From NCBI GenBank assembly GCA_951799425.1, contig OX637391.1, forward strand, positions 25,973,701 to 26,037,700: DNA of 64,000 nucleotides, read 5' to 3'. A program made the position numbers and the translations under genes. Under the pieces are notes generated by a model. The model was not told the DNA's origin and made no database searches. It worked only from the letters and a program-made list of their open reading frames with translations. Positions 41,859 through 54,132 of the stretch are shown here, one piece after another (within the stretch, counting starts at the first letter, position 1; each line of letters starts with the position of its first letter). This DNA is from Ilex aquifolium. Taxonomy: Eukaryota; Streptophyta; Magnoliopsida; Aquifoliales; Aquifoliaceae.

Positions 41859-43845
41859 TTTTCTCAGATGCAGCCAAACCCAATCTCCGGGTTCAAAAAT
41901 CAGCTTGTGACACCCCTTGTTGGCTTGTTTTGCATACTCCTCCGTTCTTCGCTCAATGTTGAGTCTTGCTTTCTCATGAATCTGCTTGACAAAGTCAGCT
42001 TTCTTTTTTCCATCTAAATTAACGTGCTCAGTCAAAGGTAAAGGAGATAAATCCAATGGAGTTAAAGGATTAAATCCATACACAATTTCAAATGGAGAAA
42101 ATTTAGTAGCAGAATGAACAAATCAGTTATAAGCAAACTCAACATGTGGTTAACATTCTTCCCATTTTTTGATGTTCTTTTTAATGATTGCCCTCAATAA
42201 AGTAGACAAAGTCCTATTTACTACTTCAGTTTGACCATCAGTTTGTGGATGACAAGTTGTAGAAAACAATAGCTTAGTACCTAGCTTACACCACAAAGTC
42301 TTCCAAAAATAGCTCAAGAACTTAGCGTCTCTATCCGAAACAATTGTTCTAGGCATGCCATGTAATCTCACAATCTCTCTAAAGAACAAGTCAGCAACAT
42401 GCGAAGCATCATCCGTTTTGTGACATGGAATAAAGTGTGCCATCTTAGAAAATCTATCCACAACCACAAAAATTGAATCTCTCCCACGCTTAGTCCTAGG
42501 CAATCCTAACACAAAGTCCATTGAAATATCAATCCATGACACACTAGGAATTTGTCATGGGGTATACAAACCATTGGATCGCACTCTGGATTTAGCTTGC
42601 CTACATGTGACACATCTACCACAAATTCTCTCAACAACTCTTTTCGTGTGAGGCCAATAGAAGTGTTCCTGCAAAACAGCTAAAGTCTTTGCAACTCCAA
42701 AATGTCCCATTAATCCCCCACCATGAGATTCTTGCACTAGCAACTCCCTCAAGGAACAATTAGGCACGCATAACTTATTCTCTCGAAACAGGAATCCATC
42801 AAGCCTAAAGAACTTACCACAAGAGGTTTTCTCACAAGCCCGGTATTCCTCACAAAATTTGTGGTCATCAGCGTAAAAATTTTTAATGTGCTCAAAACCA
42901 AGCAATTTTGCATCAAGTGTGGAGAGTAATGCATACTTGCGAGAAAGTGCATCGGCGACCACATTCTCTTTACCGTGCTTATACCGAATGACGTATGGAA
43001 ACGTCTCAATGAACTATACCCAACGCGCATGCCTTTTGTTTAGCTTGAGCTGGCCCTTCAAGTGTTTCAAGGACTCATGATCGGTGTGAATCACGAATTC
43101 CTTAGGCCATAGGTAGTGTTGCCACGTCTCTAAAGCTCGAACCAATGCATACAACTCTTTATCATAAGTTGGGTAGTTTAAGGCTGCCCCGCTTAGTTTC
43201 TCGCTGAAGTAAGCAATTGGTCGTCCTTCCTGCATAAGCACTGCTCCTATGCTAATACCTGAAGCATCAGATTCAATCTCAAACGTTTTCGAAAAGTTAG
43301 GTAAAGACAATAAAGGGGCGTTGGTCAGCTTCTCGTTGATTAATTGAAACGCCTTTTCTTGTTCTTCTCCCCATCTAAATCCAACGTTCTTCTTGATCAC
43401 TTTGGTAAGTGGTGCGGCTATGCTACTAAAGTCCTTCACGAACCGCCGGTAAAAACTAGCAAGTCCATGAAAACTACGAACATTACCTACACTTGTGGGA
43501 CTCGGCCAATCGTGGATTGTACGTACCGTCTCTTCATCAACCTGTATACCTTGTGCACTAACAACAAATCCCAGAAATACAAGCTTATCGGTATAAAAAG
43601 TACACTTCTTTAGATTAGCAAACAACTTTTCTTTCCTAAGCACATCTAAAACAAATTTCAAATGTACTACATGATCCTCCACGTTTTTGCTATAAATGAG
43701 TATATCATCAAAGTAGACAACAACAAATCTGCCTCTAAATGCATGCAAAACATGATTCATAAGTCTCATAAAGGTGCTCGGAGCTTTAGTCAATCCAAAA
43801 GGCATAACTAACCATTCATACAAACCATATTTTGTTTTAAAGGCA
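41859..43845 (-). pseudogene. CRM RT end, RNase H and integrase of C2
   Basis: Minus strand from the S3 junction: [43 protein letters not shown], RNase H ([14 protein letters not shown], with E-C changed to E-S before DAS), a stop where WVEF is expected (GAG to TAG), [18 protein letters not shown] finger ([13 protein letters not shown]), integrase core ([39 protein letters not shown]) and C-terminal region to [11 protein letters not shown]. Three stops or frame changes make it inactive. Confidence 0.9.
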
Positions 43846-43850
43846 GTTTT

Positions 43851-44884
43851 TGATGCGAACCCCAATAGACTTGCTTTGAGACCCAACAACAATATTGGAA
43901 ATACAACCCAAGAAAGCCAAACTCAGGTCTATAGATGGAGAATTTAGACCCGTTGAGAACTCGTGTCAAGAACCTAGATTATATTAAAATCTAGACCCGT
44001 TGAAGAACCCGTCTCAAGAACCCAAATTAAAAGGAGGAACGCCACAAAGGTTGTGATTTGCCTTTGATAAGTTCATAAGTTCAATCAAGAACAAGAGGAG
44101 TAAACTCAACTCAACTCACAATCAAAATTCATCATATATTGTCCATAATAATCTGATTTTTGCATTGATTTGAAGGCCTATTTATAAGGCTGGTCATTAC
44201 AAAGATTAGGAAACTTCCCAAACTAGCTATCCTAATTAAGAAATATCTCTTACTTGTTGGTAAAGGAATATCTCTTATTTTCCTAAGACTCTTACTTGAA
44301 GAAAAGAAAGATAATCAGCCCTTTAATTGGCTGATCACATGCCTAAATAGAAAAAGGAAAATACTTGGTTCACAAGCCTTACAATTAGACCCCAATAAAA
44401 AGTGAATAGTGATGGTTACTGTAGCGTGAACAGTACGTGCTACAGTACTATGAAAACCCTAGTTCATAAGAAATAAAAACATGTGGGCTAAGCATCCTCA
44501 AGCCCACTTATTCTAATAATACTAATCCTTCAAACAAATTAGAGGCCTTAACAAAAACAGGCCAATTTAAGCTTAGCCTTAGCCCCTAGCTAGATTCTTC
44601 TAGAACTTGAATCATGTTGATGAATCTTTGTTGTTCAAGTGGATCATGGTTAATGGACCTCCACGAACTTGCTTGAGTCCATGCCTCTTGAATTAGTCCA
44701 TTGGGTACTTCTTTAAACTTCCTTGCTCGTGCTCTCGTAACCGGCCCAATTGGAACTTGAACTAGATCCCTTGAAGTTGTGACATGATTCGCATCACGAG
44801 CTTTAGTACTTGGACCCCCCGGCTCGTGTAAAGGATCTCTAGCTTGGGACTCATCATTCAATTGGCCCATCTTGGTTCTCATCA
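43851..44884 (-). mobile_element. Solo CRM-type LTR S3 (1034 bp)
   Basis: Plus strand TGATGCGAACCCC...GGTTCTCATCA flanked by GTTTT on both sides (43846-43850 and 44885-44889), inserted in C2 RT between codons of EWKT and AFKT. The minus strand encodes a CRM tail ending [20 protein letters not shown]...LEESS (44586-44884). TATA box on minus at 44179-44186. Its ends resemble S2 and S4, but the tail coding is of the element A type. Confidence 0.93.
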
Positions 44885-44889
44885 GTTTT

Positions 44890-45600
44890 CCATTCATCTC
44901 CTTCCTTTATTCTAATCTGATGATAACCACTCTTTAATTCAATCTTAGAAAATACACAAGAACCATGCAGCTCATCTAACATGTCATCTAATCGAGGAAT
45001 AGGATGACGATACTTTACCGTTATGTTGTTGATGTCCCAGCAATCAATGCACATTCTCCACGTCCCATCCTTCTTAGGTACAAGTAAAACCGGAACTGCA
45101 CATGGGCTCATGCTCTTCCTCACGTGCCCTTTCTCCAACAACTCACTTACCAGCCGTTGAAGCTCCTTTGTCTCCTCGGGATTACTCCTATAGGCTGGTT
45201 GGTTTGGAATTGTCGCACTGGGAACAAAATCAATTTGATGTTCAATCCCTCGAATTGGAGGTAACCCATGTGGTGTTTCCTCGGGAAAGACATCCTCACA
45301 CTCCAGCAAAAGAGAAACAACAGAACTAGGCAAAGCAAGGTCAAGTTCGTTAGTGTGAGGAAATGTCTCTTTGTACAAAAGTACAATCATCGGCTAATTT
45401 GAAAACATTGCTCGCTTAATTTCACTCACTTTTGCATAGAAATTCTTTTGTTTTCTCTCTGATTTTCTCTCAATGACCGAATTTTGATTTTCTTTTTCTC
45501 TCTCTTTTTTCTCGGCCTCTCTCTAATTTTCACTCTTTTTCTTTTGTTCACTCTCTTTCTTTTGATCACTCTCTTTTTGCAATCTCACTTGATCCTCATA
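44890..45600 (-). pseudogene. CRM protease-RT junction and RT N-terminus of C2
   Basis: Minus strand: Lys/Glu-rich spacer (frameshifted), then [75 protein letters not shown] up to S3. Closely follows element A. Confidence 0.88.
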
Positions 45601-47208
45601 AACTTACTATGGGGTCAATGGTACAAGAGTGATTGGTCGATGATTAAGCACAAATGAGTATTTGTTCGTAAAGCCATCATGCTTCACATGCCTATCAAAC
45701 AGCCATGGACGCCCTAGCAATAAGTGTCTCGCTTGCATCGGTACTACATCACACAACACTTCATCTTCGTACTTACTGATTCGAAATGCAACTAACACCT
45801 GCTTGTTCACCCTTATCTCACCACTATCATTTAACCATTGCAACTTGTAGGGTTTAGGGTGCTTCAACACGAGTAGTCCTAATTTCACCATCAATAATCA
45901 CACTACACACCTTGTCTTTGATGTAGCACCTAGTGTGAAAGTTGTTCTCCCACTGCACTTCATCAACCTCTTTTGCATGCACCCTCAACGCTCTCGTCGC
46001 CACCAATGTCAATGCATCAGGGGCTAAATATTCCTCCTCGGAAACGTCCTCCAATGGGGGCATGTCGTCGGTGTTGGAATCTTCATTGTCGGTCACAATT
46101 TCACCATTGTCTTGCAACACCATAACCTGCTTGTTAGGACATTGACTTGCTATGTGTCCCTTGCCTTGACATTTAAAACATTTAATGTCACGATTCCTAG
46201 AGGTAGAAGTGTCGGTTTTACCTTCAGGAATGTGGCTGGTGTTCGCGGACTTGGGCTCGGATTTGGATGTTTGTGACTTGTCCATTTGCTTGGTATAACT
46301 CAGTTTCCAAGAGGTAGAACTAGAGTTTTGGACTGCACGTGACCCACCCCCCTCTTGAGTTGTTGCTCCACTTTGATGGCCATGTGCACCATATCTTCCA
46401 ACTCCACATAATGCTGCATCTCTACCATATCTTGGATTTTCTGGTTTAATCCAAGTAAAAACCTAGCCATTGTAGCCTCTCGATCTACCTCAACATTAGC
46501 TCGGATCATAGCAATCTCCATCTCGTTGTAGTAATCCTCCACGCTCCAGCTTCCCTGTCTAGGACCTTGTAGCTTTTTGTACAACTCTCGGTAGTAGTAA
46601 CTTGGAACGAACCGCTTTCTCATCATCATTTTCATCTCCTCCCATGTCTCTTTTGGTTGCCCTCTATTTCGCCTCCTGTTTACAACAAGCTGATCCCACC
46701 AAGTAATAGCATAGTCAGAAAACTCAATCACCGCTAATTTTACCTTCATTGCTTCGAAAAACTTGTGGCAGTCAAATATGAACTCCATCTTCTTCTCCCA
46801 CTCAAGGTATGTTTCAGGATCAGATCTACCTTGAAACGATGAAATCTTCATCTTAATACCACCCAAGTTGTTATCTTCCCTATTCCTAGCTTCTCTAAAC
46901 CGCCCTCCATGTCTCCAATTATTAACAACAGAATTCCGATCATCCTCTTCATCAAAACCAGCCCCATAAGGCTCTTCATCTTCAACCCTCACTTCCCTCG
47001 GTTGAAGTCTTTCCCATCTACGCACATTGGGGACGTTTTGTGGCTGCTTCTCACGTGTATTCTCCATCTGGTCTATCCATTCGTGAACCTGCTCCAGTTC
47101 CAACTTCGTCACATGCCTCATCTCACTCATCATGGCCTCCATAAACAATTTCGGATCAGCCAGTTCCGTAGCATCTTCAGCCATGTTCTTAGTACAGTTG
47201 TGAGACAT
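45601..47208 (-). pseudogene. CRM gag and protease of C2
   Basis: Minus strand from ATG 47208 (MSHNCTKNMAEDATEL): capsid ([35 protein letters not shown]), a frameshift near 46310, zinc knuckle CFKCQGKGHIASQC, then VIIDGE, where a deletion of some 35-40 bp removes the residues after the protease Asp (GSCTNVAS in element A) and joins [30 protein letters not shown] follows. The protease is therefore dead independently of C1. Confidence 0.88.
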
Positions 47209-47845
47209 GATTGCTGCAAAAACAACGTTAGACAAAAAAAGAAAAAAAAGAAAAAGAAAAGGACCTCCCAATTCTCTCCCTTACGTGTTTACACTCAAGA
47301 ATGTGAATCACTCTACACTCGTGTTTCACTCAAAAATACGTGGCTTTTGACCCTCTAATGTTCTCACCACTCTTGCCTTTTTTCTTTTTTTTTTTCACTC
47401 GATAATTCTCTTTCAGTTCATTTGAACTAAACAAACAATTCTCAAAATTTCCAGCAACAATTCACCAAGAACTCATCAAGGAATTTCAAGTTTTAAGAGC
47501 AAGAATTCAAGGAACACGGCCGATTAGATTTTCGGAAGCGCAAAACAGCAAGATTTCAACAAAAAAAAAATATGATTTTGGGGTGAGGTGATTTTCGGGT
47601 TTATTGGAACCAAAATGGATGAACACAAACAATTCTTCTTATTTTTTCTTCTGTTTTTTTTTTTGACTCCTTTCTGCCTTCTTTTTTTTTTTTGATCAGC
47701 AACTATCTTTTGGTAGTAACAGAATAAGAATTCGTAATAAACTAGATCTAACAGAATTTGGAACTAAAAGAACTAACAGAATAAAGAAAAGAAATGTTTT
47801 AAGAGATAGGCAAACCTGAACTAGAACCTATGCTCTGATACCAAA
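47209..47845 (-). other. Leader and primer site of C2
   Basis: Minus strand: primer site at plus 47831-47843 (TGCTCTGATACCA), A-rich tract with AGGAGTC (T runs on plus at 47636-47690), and the splice-like set GTAAGGG (G at 47284), CTAAC, TTTTTGCAG (G at 47214), giving a 71-bp candidate intron. Confidence 0.7.
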
Positions 47846-48673
47846 TGATGTGGACTCCGCCAAAATAACGAGATCCGACAATGAAAAAGGAACCCAAGAT
47901 CGTTCTACGATCAGATTTGAATGATACACCTTGACCCGTTGTTTACGACAAACAAGAACCTTGGTATATACGACCTCAACCCGTTGTTTATTGTGAAAAC
48001 AAGAACCTTGGTATAAGGAAGACACCACAAACGGTGGTGGAATTCAGTTTGATAAGTCACTGGTGAACACCACGGGAAATCCCAATAACTTTGAATAGTT
48101 CTTCAAAGAACCGCAAATAAAACACTCTCCAATTTTGCTAAATAATGATATGCTCTTTTCATTGATTAAACGCCTATTTATAAGGCTGGCCATTACAAGG
48201 AAACTTCCTAAAATCCTAATCTGCTAAGGAAACAAATCCTAATAGGAGTTTATATTTTGACAATCTAAACCCAAATAGGAATAACTAAAAACTAAAACTC
48301 TTACATGCCTAAAAGAAGAAAAAGAAAGACAATCAGCCCTTTAATTGGCTGATCACATGCCTAAAATAGAAAAAGGAAAGTAAATGGCATGCAAGCCATG
48401 CAAGCCTTACAATCAGACCCAAAAAAAGGAGTATTCTGAAACATGCCAATTTAAGCTTAGCCTTGACCAGATTCTTCTAGAACTTGAATCATGTTGATGA
48501 GTCTTTGTTGCTCACGTGGATCATGCTCAATGGGCCTCCACGAATTTGCTTGAGTCCATGCCTCCTGAATCAGTCCGTTGAGTACATCTATAAACTTCCT
48601 TGCTCATGCTCTCGTAATTGGCCCAATTGGGACTTGAACCAGGTCCCTTGAAGTTGTGCTATGATTTGCATCA
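47846..48673 (-). repeat. 5' LTR of C2 (828 bp, CRM-a)
   Basis: Plus strand TGATGTGGACTCC...ATTTGCATCA. TATA box on minus near 48175-48182. The minus start encodes the element-A-type tail with a few changes. Confidence 0.9.
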
Positions 48674-49540
48674 GTTATGGGGTAAGCTTGGTACTAAATT
48701 ACTCTTTTCTACTACTTTCCATCCACAAAGAGATGGGCAAACCGAGGTAACTAACCATACTCTTTCTACTTTATTGCGTTCTGTCATTGGTAAGAATTTA
48801 CTTTGGAGGATTGTTTGCCTCATATTGAATTTGCTTATAATCGTATTGTGCATTCTACTACTAATTATTCACCTTTTGAAATTGTCTATGGTTTTAATCC
48901 CTTAACTCATTTAGATTTGAAGTCTTTGCCTGCTGATGAGTGTGCTAATTTAGATGGAGAATGAAAGGCTGAATTGGTGAAGCAATTGCATGAGAAAGTT
49001 AGATTGCACATTGAGAAGCGAATGAAACAATATGCTACTCAAGCTAATAAGGGGCGTAAGAAGTTGGTTTTTGAGCCTAGAGATTGGGTTTGGGTGCATA
49101 TGCGAAAGGAGCGCTTTCCCGCACAAAGGCGTTCTAAGTTGCAGCCTAGAGGTGATGGGCCTTTTCAAGTGGCGGCATGGATAAATGATAATGCTTACAA
49201 ACTAGATCTTCTCGGTGAGTATAGTGTTAGTGCTACTTTTATTGTTACTGATCTTTCTCCTTTTATTGTAGATGACAAAGATTCGAGGACGAATCCTTTT
49301 GAGGAGAGGGGGAATGATGCAATGCAATCTGATCCGTTGAGCATAAATGGAGGTCCTACGACTCGGGCGAATGCGAAAAGGATGAAGGAAGCATTGAACG
49401 GGCTGATTCAAGACATATGGGCTGATTGTGCAAGTTCAAGCATGGAGAATGCATTTGGAGGCTTTTCTACCATGGTGTGCGTGGGCTTTTAGGGGAAAAG
49501 GCCTCAAGTTTATTTTAATGTAATTCAAGTCCAACAAACC
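48674..49540 (+). pseudogene. CRM-b integrase C-terminal part, fragment E
   Basis: Plus strand: [31 protein letters not shown] (catalytic Glu region), a frame change near 48800, then [62 protein letters not shown] and the LTR-encoded tail (MQSDPLSINGG, TRANAKRMKEALNGLIQ) ending near 49490-49540. It starts abruptly at the LTR end of C2, and no upstream part of this copy is found in the window. Confidence 0.88.
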
Positions 49541-50088
49541 TGATTAAGTGGCTTTATAGGCTGATTTAGGTTATTTAGGGATTTTGGGCTGATTACTTGT
49601 TTTAAGCCCAACTTTAGTTATTCCTATTTGGGTTTGGATTGTCAACATCTAAACTCCTATTAGGATTTTTCTCCTTAGCAGATTAGGATTTGCTTCCTTT
49701 TCTTATTTGGATTAAGACAACTTAGCTAAAAAGTAGGAATTAGGTTGTTGGCTGGTTTTGGCGTGTTTTAGGGCTTTATATACACACATAAGACCTTGTA
49801 AAAGCAAATTATCAGTTTTATGAGTATTGTGAGGTTTTCTACCTTATTGTTCTTCCAAGAACTATTTCGAGAACTTATCAAGAATCCATCTTTCTTGTGG
49901 CGTTTATCGACTTATCGCTCTTCCTTGAGTGTGGCGTGTTTTTCTTGAACTTTTAACCTTGGGTTCTTGTTTCTTGAAAACATTGGGTCTAGGGTTCTTG
50001 GTTCTTATAATCTGAATTGTGAACTTTCTTCGGAATTCTTCAATCAATTTGCGTGTGGGTTCTTGAATTCGTTTAAGGGTTCGCATCA
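49315..50088 (+). repeat. 3' LTR of fragment E (774 bp, CRM-b)
   Basis: TGATGCAATGCAATCTGATCC...GGTTCGCATCA. TATA-like TTATATACA at about 49777. The first 220 bp are coding. It abuts a Tekay LTR (D3) interior at 50089. Confidence 0.88.
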
Positions 50089-52320
50089 ACGAGGGCCAAG
50101 CATTCCAAGGGGTATAAATAGGGGAGAAAGTCATATTTTCTCCCCATTTCAGTTGGGTTTTTACGTTGGAGAGGAAGAGAGGGAAAAAGGGAGGGTTTCT
50201 CACTTCTCTCTACGATCTACGAAGTTCTTTTGGCCGAATCAACTTGGGCCAAGAATCAAAGTTGTTCTACTTGTCGAGGGCTACAAAACCATACTAAAAA
50301 TGATGGATTTCACCGAAGTTCTAGAAACGGTATTTTGGGGAAATCAAGAGTTGAGCTTGATTTGTGTTCTTGAAGTTTTCTACCGTTGTTTTGCTCTTCA
50401 AGAGATAGGGTTTTTTTCCTAATTAGGTTTATTTCCAACCTAGGGTTGTTATATGTTTAGCACTTGACTATAATGTTGTGAAATGTGTAAAATACGTATA
50501 GAAATGGGTAAAAGCAATTCTAACTTGAATTGGGTATGTAGAAATTACTTGATGTGATTTCTTGAGAAATGTGATATATGTGGGTGTTGGATAAAATGCC
50601 TTGAATGATATATGTGGGTGTTGATAAGATGCCTTGAATGATGTGTGTGGGTGTTTGATAAAATGCTTTGAATGATTGAAGTATGTTGTTTTGATGAAAT
50701 TGGAATAACATGCTCGGATGATGTTGTAAATTGTAATTATATGCTTATGATATAATTGGCAATTAGGAATGTTGAATGAAATAGAATGTTGTTCATTATG
50801 TGCACATGACATATGGAACATGATGTTGAAATTGCAATTGAGATCTTAGTTGCATAATGATATGAAATACAATTGTACATTACATTGCATATGCACATGT
50901 AGCATCACATTCGTGGGCATTGACATGAGTGTGGGTGCGTGTGCATGGTTTGATCAAACACCATTCTTGGTAGATGATGCGTGGGCTCGGGATAATTGGG
51001 CCGATGGTTTGACTGAGTCGCACGATTTGCATTGAAAATAGGGTCGGGGTTAGCAAGAAGGGCTAGATTGTCTCTCGGGTGCAAGACCCGGTGATTGGAT
51101 ACGCACTCTGTTGGTGTAGAGTCCATAAAGTATGTCAGCGTAGTAGAGCCATCGGTGGAAGTCCATTAATGCCGTGTCAGTTGGGTACCCGTTGGTGTGA
51201 GTCCATAAATACCCACCCCAAGAAAGACCCGGGATTTAAATTGGTCATTGGATGTATAACATCAATGGCGGGGGCTCGGATTGCCCAGATACGTACCCAT
51301 GACATTGCATGTGTTGAGGGAGCTGGTAAAGGCTCGGGTTGAGTTGCATGTGAGTCTCATCTCATAACATGGCATGACATAGATGATCTATTATGAATTG
51401 CTTATGCTTGAATGGATTAATTGTCGCTTATGAATTGCATTTGAACATTTTATATGCATCTAGGTTGGGGAGTTGCCTCTTTAGGAGATACCCTATTAAG
51501 CGTGGCTCACCCTTTATGGGGACAATATTTCAGGTGTGGGACATGCGCCGGTGGACGGCTCTCAATCGAGCCCTCATTACTAAAGAAAAGCCGAGTCGTG
51601 GCTTTTGAAACATGTTTTGTAATAATTATTATGTTATTTAGTTTGGACATGTAATATTGTAAAGGATTGTAAAGTGAACTCATATGAATTATATTTTGCT
51701 TAAAATTGATATATGAGTTTGGGTTGGTGTTGTAAAGGGTTGGAATGGATTGGAATTGAAAAATAATGGAAACGGGGGAAAACTAATAAGACCTATATGC
51801 AGTACGATGAGCTCTTCTACAGGTTGAACTTTTCCGGTAATCCTTTCCTATCGGTAGAACTTTCCCAGTAGGCCTTCCCTACCGACAAAACTTTTCCAGT
51901 AGGCTTTTCCTACCTGTGAACGTCAAGTTTTGCGGTAGAACTTTTCCAGTAGTCTTTTTCTACCGGTAGAACTTGTACATCTTCTACCGGTAGGTTTTGT
52001 TTAAATCTCAAATTTTGAAATGCTTTTGCTAGGCCTTTGGGTCTTGGGTCCTTTTGTTCAAATGATATAAATGGACAATAAATGAGAGTACATTGATGTA
52101 TATTAGACCTTTGATGGGTCATGTGGTTGAATGGTATACAGGTTATGTGTTTGGGAGTGCCAGGTGCAAGGGAGACCCTGCCCAAATTTTGTGTTGTTGT
52201 GATCCCGGTAAAGAGGATGTTGTGTCATGGTGTCGGGTTGTGCGACATTCACAGGTAATTCCGCATGTTGATGGGTGATCAACGGGTTGACAAAAGACCT
52301 CCGGTTTTAGGGACGTCACA
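50089..52320 (+). repeat. 5' LTR of D3, 5'-truncated
   Basis: It starts at GGGCCAAGCATTCC just upstream of TATAAATA (50113-50120) and ends GGGACGTCACA. AGTCCATAAA-type repeats at 51110-51220. CTACCGGTAG-type motifs and degenerate forms at about 51810-51990. Confidence 0.85.
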
Positions 52321-52323
52321 ACT

Positions 52324-52336
52324 TGGTATCACAGCC
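52324..52336 (+). other. Primer-binding site of D3 (one mismatch)
   Basis: TGGTATCACAGCC; one change from TGGTATCAGAGCC. Confidence 0.8.
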
Positions 52337-52576
52337 TAGGTTTTCGATTTACCTAGGGCTTGCGGGGCTTGGGTTTAGACCATTGCATCTATTGTGCATT
52401 ACATGTTATGTGTTTTAAATATTACATGTTATATGTTAGGTGTTATGCGAACAATATGCATGATTAAATGTGTATGGAAAAGAGACAGTAGGGTTAGAGA
52501 ACATAACCTTGGGGGTTGGAAAAAGAAGGAACGGGATAGTTTATGGTGTAATTGCTTACTAGTGGGTGGCAAATAC

Positions 52577-53440
52577 TGATGCAAATCATAGCACAACTTC
52601 AAGGGATCTAGTTCAAGTTCCAATTGGCCCGGTTACGAGAGCACGAGCAAGGAAGTTTAAAGAGGTACTTAACGGGCTGATTGAAGAGGCATGGACTCAA
52701 GCAAATTCGTGGAGGCCCATTGAGCATGATCCACTTGGGCAACAAAGAGTCATCAACATGATTCAAGTTCTAGAAGAATCTAGCTAAGGCTACGCATAAA
52801 TGGGCATGTTTTAAATTACTCTTTTTGGGTCTGATTGTAAGGCTTGCATGCCAATTATTTTTAGGAAAGTAAGGCTTTCCTTGTCTATTTAGGAGTGTGA
52901 TCAACCTAGTAAAGGGCTGATTGTCTTTCTTTTCTTCTTTTAGGCAAGTAAGAGTTTTAGTCTTTAGTTATTCCTATTTGGGTTTGGATTGTCAAAATAT
53001 AAACTCAGACTAGGATTTGTTTCCTTACTAGATTAGGATTTGTTTCTTTAGTAAATTAGGATTTGTTTTCGTTAGTAGATTAGAAATTTTCTTTGTAATG
53101 GCCAGCCTATAAATAGGCGTCTAAATAATGAAAAGGTAGATTATTATTCAGTAAATTTGGAGTGTGTTTTCTCTACGGTTCTTTGAAGAACTATACGAAC
53201 TTATCGGGATTTCCCGTGGCGTTCACCAGCGACTTATCAAACGGAATTCCACCACCGTTTGTGGCTTCTTCTTTATACCAAGGTTCTTGTTTCGCATCAA
53301 ACAACGGGTTGAGGTCATATATACCAAGGTTCTTGTTTGTCGTAAATAACGGGTAAAGGTCTATCATTCAAATCTGATCATAGAACGATCTTGGGTTCCT
53401 TTTTCGTTGTGGATCTCGTTATTTTGGCGGATTCACATCA
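52577..53440 (+). repeat. 5' LTR of B (864 bp)
   Basis: TGATGCAAATC...GGATTCACATCA, nearly the same as the element A 5' LTR. TATAAATA at 53108-53115. An intact tail reading frame ends at TAG (about 52787). Confidence 0.93.
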
Positions 53441-53442
53441 TT

Positions 53443-54132
53443 TGGTATCAGATCAAAGGTTCTAGTTCAGGTTTGCCTATCTTAAAAAAAAAAAAGGCTT
53501 TCTTCTTATTCTGTGTTCTTTACTCCCAAATTCGGTTCACAAATTCTAGTTTAGCCGAATTTCCTTTATCCCCCATTCCGCTCGTATTTTGTTCTAGTTT
53601 ATTACAAAATTTTATTCTATAACTATCAAAAGATAGTTGCTGATCATAAAAAAAAAACAAAAAAGCAAAAAGGAGTCAAAAAAAAAAAAAACAGAAAGGA
53701 GTCAAAAAAAAAAAAAGAAAAAAAAAGTGACGCCCGAAATTGTTTGGTTCTAGTTATTACGAAATTGTTTGTTTTCATCTATTTTCTGGAAATCTTGCTA
53801 TTTTGTGCTTCCAAACAATCTAAACAGCCGTGTTCCTTGAATTCTTGCTCTTGAAACCCGAAATTCCTTGATGAGTTCTTGGTGAATTGTTGCTGGAAAT
53901 TTTGAGCATTTTTTGATTAGTTTCAAAAGAACTGGAAGAGAATTATCGAGTGGAAAAAAGGCAAGAGTGGTGAGAACATTAGAGGGTTAAAAGCCACATA
54001 TTTTTTTGAGTGAAACACAAGGGTAGAGTGATTCACATGCTTGAGTGTAAACACGTAAGGGAGAGAATTGTGAGGTCCTTTTATTCCTTTTTTTTTATTA
54101 TTTTTTTTTCTAACCTTGTTTTTGCAGAAATC
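53443..54132 (+). other. Primer site and leader of B
   Basis: TGGTATCAGATC (mutated at its 3' end), A-rich tract with AGGAGTC at 53647-53730, and the splice-like set CACGTAAGGG (GT at 54055), TTCTAACC, TTTTTGCAG (AG at 54126-54127): 73-bp candidate intron just before ATG 54133. Confidence 0.7.

Larger units (their letters stand above)
41859..48673 (-). mobile_element. CRM-like element C2, minus strand
   Basis: CRM-a copy: 5' LTR 47846-48673, primer site 47831-47843, leader, gag from 47208, protease, RT, RNase H and integrase down to 41859, where D2 begins. It is interrupted by solo LTR S3 (43851-44884) in RT. The 3' LTR and the last part of the integrase are missing. The right-hand neighbour is CRM fragment E. 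Confidence 0.9.

Noticed and set aside
43851..44884. S3 as a host-gene insertion or an intron of C2
   Set aside because: TGATG...CATCA ends, GTTTT duplication and CRM tail coding identify it as a solo LTR.
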